This document shows positions 6,260-9,391 of a DNA stretch of 9,391 bases, piece by piece. Origin of the DNA: an uncultured Helicobacteraceae bacterium. GTDB lineage: Bacteria > Campylobacterota > Campylobacteria > Campylobacterales > UBA6016. How positions within the stretch are numbered: position 1 is the stretch's first letter; every line of letters starts with the position of its first letter. The notes below the pieces were generated by a model. That model did no database searches, was not told the DNA's origin, and worked only from the letters and a program-made list of their open reading frames with translations. The translations under genes were made by a program, and so were the position numbers. The stretch covers positions 1-9,391 of the forward strand of contig CALJKN010000038.1 in assembly GCA_937973585.1 (NCBI GenBank), read 5' to 3'.

Positions 6260-7135
6260 CTAAAGTCCAATCCCAAGGAACCGCATGAACTCCTCAACCT
6301 TTCTAGTATAGTCGTTGTCAAGCCCTAGCTCCTCGTTGATTTCGCCGTGTTTTAGGGGCTGTGCAAGTATCTGCGTTTTTATGGACATTCCGTTTGCTTT
6401 TTGTTGCAAACGCTCAGCATCCTTGCAAGGCTTGTCAGGTCGGACAGTGGAACACACCATCAGCAGGGGTAAGCTAGAAGAACCTAGTCTATAGTACGGC
6501 GAAGCACTCTCCCAGTACGCCTTGTCGCTACCGAACGCCTCATCATAAAACCCGTAGTGCTTTGCGGACATTATGCCAACGACATCCATAGCGGCGCTAT
6601 CTAGCGAGACCGTACCTAACCACGGTTTGAGCCCATGATATTTTGTATAGTCTGCTGAAACGAGAGAGACCAGATGTGCTCCTGCCGAGTGCCCCATCAG
6701 CACTATTTTACTCGCATCTCCGCCCCACTCGCTTGCATGAGACTGCACATAGACTATCGCCGAGGCAACATCTTTGGCTTGCTTTAGCGGGTCGGCTTCT
6801 GGTAACAATCTGTAGTTAACGGAGACGAATATCGCGCCTTTGCTTACCCAGCGATTTACTTTGTTTGTGACTACTTTGGACGAGCCCTTGTCGCCTATGC
6901 TCCACGCCCCGCCGTGCACCATGATGATTATCGGTGCATTCTTTGGAGCATCTGGGAGGTATACATCGAGCGTCTGCTTTTTGCTATTTCCATAAGCCAA
7001 ATTTGACATCACGTTTGTGTTTGCACTGGGAGCTTTCTCAACCTTCCCTCCCAGTATATCTCGGAATACTCCGGCCTGCACATCTACACAAGAAACACAA
7101 ATTACAAAGGCTATAATTGCCGTAGATATCCTCAT
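6260..7135 (-). CDS. Secreted alpha/beta hydrolase (HGG-type esterase)
   Basis: This 291-residue protein has an N-terminal signal (MRISTAIIAFVICVSCVDVQ), with likely cleavage after VQA at residue 21. The neighbouring Cys16 is not in a convincing lipobox. The enzyme part carries the oxyanion-hole motif HGGAW (74-78), VNYRLLPEA (106-114), the nucleophile elbow GHSAGAH with Ser150, and a likely catalytic His263 in LKHGEIN. Asp234 (VRPDKPCKD) is the best acid candidate. This is the pattern of carboxylesterases of the hormone-sensitive-lipase/BD-FAE type, acting on acyl esters outside the cytoplasm; the true substrate is unknown. Two mature cysteines (about 228 and 237) could form a disulfide. An AAGG ribosome site precedes the ATG. 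It heads a possible hydrolase-yjbR-luxR transcript. Confidence 0.88.
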   Translation of the reverse strand: MRISTAIIAFVICVSCVDVQAGVFRDILGGKVEKAPSANTNVMSNLAYGNSKKQTLDVYLPDAPKNAPIIIMVHGGAWSIGDKGSSKVVTNKVNRWVSKGAIFVSVNYRLLPEADPLKQAKDVASAIVYVQSHASEWGGDASKIVLMGHSAGAHLVSLVSADYTKYHGLKPWLGTVSLDSAAMDVVGIMSAKHYGFYDEAFGSDKAYWESASPYYRLGSSSLPLLMVCSTVRPDKPCKDAERLQQKANGMSIKTQILAQPLKHGEINEELGLDNDYTRKVEEFMRFLGIGL

Positions 7136-7220
7136 GGGATAACCTTTTTATTTTTTGATTCAGATTAACACAAAAACAATCAAAAAAACTATCTATTAAA
7201 TAAGCTGATAAGGATAAAAA
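7136..7220. promoter_or_regulatory. Divergent promoter region with a perfect inverted repeat
   Basis: This 85-base AT-rich spacer separates the leftward hydrolase gene and the rightward acetyltransferase gene, so it should hold promoters for both. TTTTTTGATT at 7151-7160 is repeated in inverse at 7178-7187, 17 bases apart: a perfect 10-bp dyad that could be an operator. TATTAA at 7194-7199 is a possible rightward -10 without a clear -35. AAGGA at 7210-7214 is the ribosome site of the acetyltransferase. A/T-run content makes part of the dyad less telling than its length suggests. Confidence 0.5.
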
Positions 7221-7904
7221 ATGGGACTACTAGACAGCCGCAAAAAACACCCGATGACGCTACCGGACGGCACGGTCATCAAACAAACCGTTCATCTAAA
7301 AGAGGTAATAAATCATCCCAAGATACAAGTCGGAGAGTTTAGCTACTACCATAACTTCGATATTTTGGAAGACTACGCCTCATATTTGGCGCCATATCTG
7401 TTTCCTCTTAGCAAAGACTCTCTCATTATCGGAAAGTTCGTGCAGATTGCCCACGGGGTTAGGTTTATCACAAGTAGCGCAAACCATAAAATGAGCGGGT
7501 TTTCTACATATCCCTTCAATACTTTTATGATGACGCCACAGACTACAAGTGAAGACATAGCGGCGATGTTTGAAGATGCGCAAAACCGTGGCGACACCGT
7601 AGTCGGCAATGATGTATGGATAGGGATGAACGTAGTGATAATGCCCGGGGTCAAGATAGGTGACGGCGCTATCATCGGCGCAAACTCGGTTGTTACGAAA
7701 AATGTAGAGCCGTACACCGTTGTCGGCGGCAATCCGGCAACGATTATAAAAAAACGCTTTGACGAGCAAACAATCGACACTCTGCTAAATATCAAGTGGT
7801 GGGATTGGTCAATCGAAAAGATAGAAAAGAATATAGATGTCATAACCGGCAACGACTTGGATGCCTTGATTGGTCTCAAAAAAATGACTGCCGATAGTTT
7901 TTAA
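7221..7904 (+). CDS. Vat/CatB-type (xenobiotic) acetyltransferase, hexapeptide repeat
   Basis: This 227-residue protein shows the left-handed beta-helix family architecture of Vat and CatB acetyltransferases. The catalytic-histidine segment SSANHKMSGFSTYPF has His89. An inserted loop rich in acidic residues follows (about 105-125). The hexapeptide stretch runs from VVGNDVWIGMNVVIMPGVKI to VVTKNVEPYTVVGGNPA (about 128-172), then the terminal WWDWSIEKIEKN helix. Relatives transfer acetyl groups from acetyl-CoA to streptogramins or chloramphenicol, but many chromosomal copies have unknown substrates, so antibiotic resistance should not be assumed. The start follows AAGGA by six bases. It is the only complete plus-strand gene, divergent from the secreted hydrolase and convergent with the AraC regulator, whose stop codon it overlaps. 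Confidence 0.9.
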   Translation: MGLLDSRKKHPMTLPDGTVIKQTVHLKEVINHPKIQVGEFSYYHNFDILEDYASYLAPYLFPLSKDSLIIGKFVQIAHGVRFITSSANHKMSGFSTYPFNTFMMTPQTTSEDIAAMFEDAQNRGDTVVGNDVWIGMNVVIMPGVKIGDGAIIGANSVVTKNVEPYTVVGGNPATIIKKRFDEQTIDTLLNIKWWDWSIEKIEKNIDVITGNDLDALIGLKKMTADSF

Positions 7905-7913
7905 ACTACCGGC
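7878..7913 (-). terminator. Intrinsic terminator-like hairpin across overlapping convergent stop codons
   Basis: GCCGATAGTTT (7890-7900) and AAACTACCGGC (7903-7913) are inverted around two bases. On the minus-strand RNA all eleven positions can pair, counting one G-U, although the innermost pairs must open for a loop. Five bases later the minus strand has seven T (7884-7878), so it can act as an intrinsic terminator for the AraC regulator. On the plus strand there is one A-C mismatch and no T-run, so termination there would be weaker. Both genes' stop codons lie inside the hairpin. Confidence 0.6.
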
Positions 7914-8746
7914 ACATATATCTCCGTCCTCAGATTTTCCGGCTTCGTGCGTCTGGGGTCTCGATTGAGGTATCTCTCAAACATCGGCTCATCTCGTACT
8001 TTTGAGCCGCTATCTACTATCCAATCGCCTATTGCGTCGTATGTCGATTTTAGATTTGCGTATGCGCCTTTGTGCAAAAATACCGCATATCTGCCGCCGC
8101 CTATCGTCTTTACGAACACCTCGCCGCTAGGCTCCACGCTCTTGTCGTCACGAGTGATACACGCATCACACCTGAGCTTCTCCGCTTCTATCATATTTGG
8201 GTTGTCGTGTCCTATCCCGAACGCCATTGAGTTTTTGCCTAGAATATTCTTTTTGTGTTTTATCTTTTGCTCATACGCAAATTTCATCAGCGCTTCCCAC
8301 GCCTCACAACAAGACTTCTCGTAAGCCCCGGTTTTCCTGACATAAAACACCTCTACCGCATCAAAATCCACAAACTTCGCCTCTAACATAGCTTCTCCCT
8401 TTGTAACCCGTGAGCTTTTTCCAAACTCCCTAGGCGTAATTCCAAAATGTTTTTTAAAAGCCTTGGCAAAAGATGCGCTTGTCTCATATCCGCTCTCCAT
8501 CGCAATTTTGGTGATTGTCTCATCGGTTTTGAACTTCATACTGGTTTTGGCGAGTCGTGCACGCCTGATAAAATCCCCCAAACTCTCGCCGATAACAGAC
8601 TTGAATATACGATGGAAGTGATATTTTGAAAAGCCGGCAACAGACGATAGTTCTTCAAGCGTCAGCTCTGAAGCGTAGTTTTGCTCAATATAAAAAACAA
8701 CCCTATATACGCTTCTTAGATACTCTTCTTTTATACCGTCGTCCAC
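7901..8746 (-). CDS. AraC-family regulator with GyrI-like effector domain
   Basis: The protein has 281 residues. The N-terminal double helix-turn-helix (about 8-112) shows LTLEELSSVAGFSKYHFHRIFK, then ITKIAMESGYETSASFAKAFKKHFGITPREF, typical of AraC/XylS. The C-terminal half (about 122-281) is a GyrI/Rob-like small-molecule domain: AVEVFYVRKTGAY near its start, then MAFGIGHDNPNM, GGGRYAVFLHKGAY, WIVDSG and a closing TEIYVPV. Such proteins sense amphipathic or cationic compounds and control efflux or detoxification genes; the ligand is unknown. Translation starts at GTG with AAGGA (8752-8756) five bases before it. The start lies inside the tail of the DUF3995-like remnant, so they probably shared a transcript. 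The facing acetyltransferase is a plausible but unproven target. Confidence 0.92.
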   Translation of the reverse strand: MDDGIKEEYLRSVYRVVFYIEQNYASELTLEELSSVAGFSKYHFHRIFKSVIGESLGDFIRRARLAKTSMKFKTDETITKIAMESGYETSASFAKAFKKHFGITPREFGKSSRVTKGEAMLEAKFVDFDAVEVFYVRKTGAYEKSCCEAWEALMKFAYEQKIKHKKNILGKNSMAFGIGHDNPNMIEAEKLRCDACITRDDKSVEPSGEVFVKTIGGGRYAVFLHKGAYANLKSTYDAIGDWIVDSGSKVRDEPMFERYLNRDPRRTKPENLRTEIYVPVV

Positions 8747-9162
8747 TGTTTTCCTTTGCCAAAGCTAGGTGTATTGTAGGCAAAACAAAAAATCAAAACT
8801 ACTCCAAGATTGCTAAACCGCAACAAATAGACAAAGCTAACGAAAAACACAAGCGCAAAAACACCGCTTATCACCTTCGCCGCCATCCTATCCGAGAGTA
8901 GCGCCCAGGCAAATTGAGCAAAGCGCAAACCACTGCAAAAGTAGCTATTTTGCCGGGCACAAATAACGGCGCACCGTCATCCCATAGTCGGCACGGCTTT
9001 ATCCGCCCAAAACTTACCGCCAAAACCCCAATAAGCGTGCAAAATCGCAACGCAAAAAACTATGAATCCACGGAGCCTACCCCACTCGTCGTAGTACGCC
9101 GCATATACAGGGTCACTTGGCTTGACCCATCCTTGTCGGTATTGGCTTTTCGCAGTTTTCAC
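8731..9162 (-). pseudogene. DUF3995-like small membrane protein, frameshifted remnant
   Basis: Two in-line open pieces on the minus strand, joined through a third frame, spell one small membrane protein. The first starts at GTG 9162, with GGAG six bases upstream, and contains CVAILHAYWGFGGKFWADKA, like the HxYWxxGG segment of DUF3995 proteins. It hits TGA at 8977-8979. One frame over, the sequence continues DDGAPLFVPGKIATFAVVCALL, the expected next part. A second shift, near 8905-8920, returns to the first frame for ALLSDRMAAKVISGVFALVF and FVSFVYLL. An extra G in the GGG run at 8981-8983 would explain the first break. The expected C-terminal part is not recognisable. Sequencing error is an alternative to decay. 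Confidence 0.6.
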
Positions 9163-9346
9163 CCTAGTCTCCAAAAGTCAAATCTATGCCTAACATTATA
9201 TATTTTTTTGGCAAGATAGAATTTTTATTATCTTATGTGAAGCTATAAAAGTGAATACATGTCCAGTATTTTGCATTTTGGAAAGCTAGGGCAAAAAATA
9301 GCCACAATAAAGTAAGTAGACATTAGAAATCAGAAGAGCGAAATAT
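9163..9346. promoter_or_regulatory. AT-rich divergent intergenic region
   Basis: These 184 bases lie between the leftward remnant/AraC unit and a rightward gene at 9347. The leftward strand has a consensus -10 box (separate entry). AAGATA (9213-9218) and TATCTT (9229-9234) form a 6-bp dyad with a 10-base spacer. No rightward promoter is convincing: TTGCAT at 9271-9276 has only an A-rich stretch at the -10 position. I see no RNA gene or coding frame here. Confidence 0.5.
9195..9200 (-). promoter_or_regulatory. Candidate -10 element for the DUF3995 remnant/AraC unit
   Basis: The minus strand reads TATAAT, a perfect -10 consensus preceded by an A/T tract, about 32 bases before the GTG at 9162. 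There is no good -35 at 17 bases. Extended AT-rich promoters without a -35 are common in low-GC and epsilon-type bacteria. Confidence 0.45.
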
Positions 9347-9391
9347 ATGAGTAAACAAGAAGCTATTCCCGTAATCATGGCATTGAGTGAA
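9347..9391 (+). CDS. Unrecognised gene, first 15 codons (runs off the right edge)
   Basis: An ATG at 9347 opens a plus-strand frame reading MSKQEAIPVIMALSE up to the window edge. The ribosome site is poor (AGAAGAG about seven bases upstream). The peptide has no signal sequence. It is too short to place in a family, and the start is provisional. Confidence 0.4.
   Translation, partial: MSKQEAIPVIMALSE

Noticed and set aside
7373..7879. 168- and 129-codon minus-strand frames opposite the acetyltransferase.
   Set aside because: The plus-strand frame has the full hexapeptide and catalytic pattern; the antisense frames have no ribosome site or motif.
9213..9234. AAGATA/TATCTT dyad in the right intergenic region, considered as an operator.
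   Set aside because: Six-base arms in very AT-rich DNA are expected by chance and match no known site.
1..9391. CRISPR arrays, insertion sequences, tRNA or rRNA genes and riboswitches.
   Set aside because: No spaced direct repeats, transposase frames, terminal repeats or recognisable RNA folds were seen by eye; a covariance-model search was not possible.

Overview
The window is a compact stretch of bacterial chromosome. Almost every gene is on the minus strand and spacings are short. Moderate GC, frequent ATA and AAA codons, short signal peptides and AAGGA/GGAG ribosome sites suggest a Gram-negative proteobacterium, possibly a free-living Campylobacterota (Sulfuricurvum or Sulfurimonas type). 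This is low confidence: no rRNA or marker gene is present.

Layout, read 5'->3' on the minus strand from the right edge. A plus-strand gene begins at 9347 and runs off the window. A 184-base divergent spacer separates it from a frameshifted DUF3995-like membrane-protein remnant (9162-8731) and a full-length AraC/GyrI-type regulator (8746-7901). The regulator ends tail-to-tail, with overlapping stop codons, against a plus-strand Vat/CatB-type acetyltransferase (7221-7904); a terminator-like hairpin sits exactly on that junction. A divergent spacer with a perfect 10-bp inverted repeat follows. Beyond it lie a secreted alpha/beta hydrolase (7135-6260), a YjbR/MmcQ protein (6257-5898) and a LuxR-type acyl-homoserine-lactone (AHL) receptor homologue (5859-5098).

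Downstream of luxR is a closely packed minus-strand series: two exported proteins of unknown function, a small unrecognised protein, a lipoprotein alpha/beta hydrolase, a metallo-beta-lactamase-fold hydrolase, an ABC ATPase without permease, and the start of a transglutaminase-like protein. The last two overlap by four bases (ATGA).

The most notable signal is a 20-bp lux-box-like element (5099-5118) overlapping the last codons and stop of luxR. It lies 21 nt upstream of a TATATT -10 element, with a GGAGG ribosome site and ATG just beyond. This is the geometry of a classical LuxR-activated (class II) promoter. It suggests that the LuxR protein switches on the downstream genes, possibly the whole series. 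No luxI-type synthase is visible, so the receptor looks like a LuxR solo within this window. The operon extent and the ligand are inferences.
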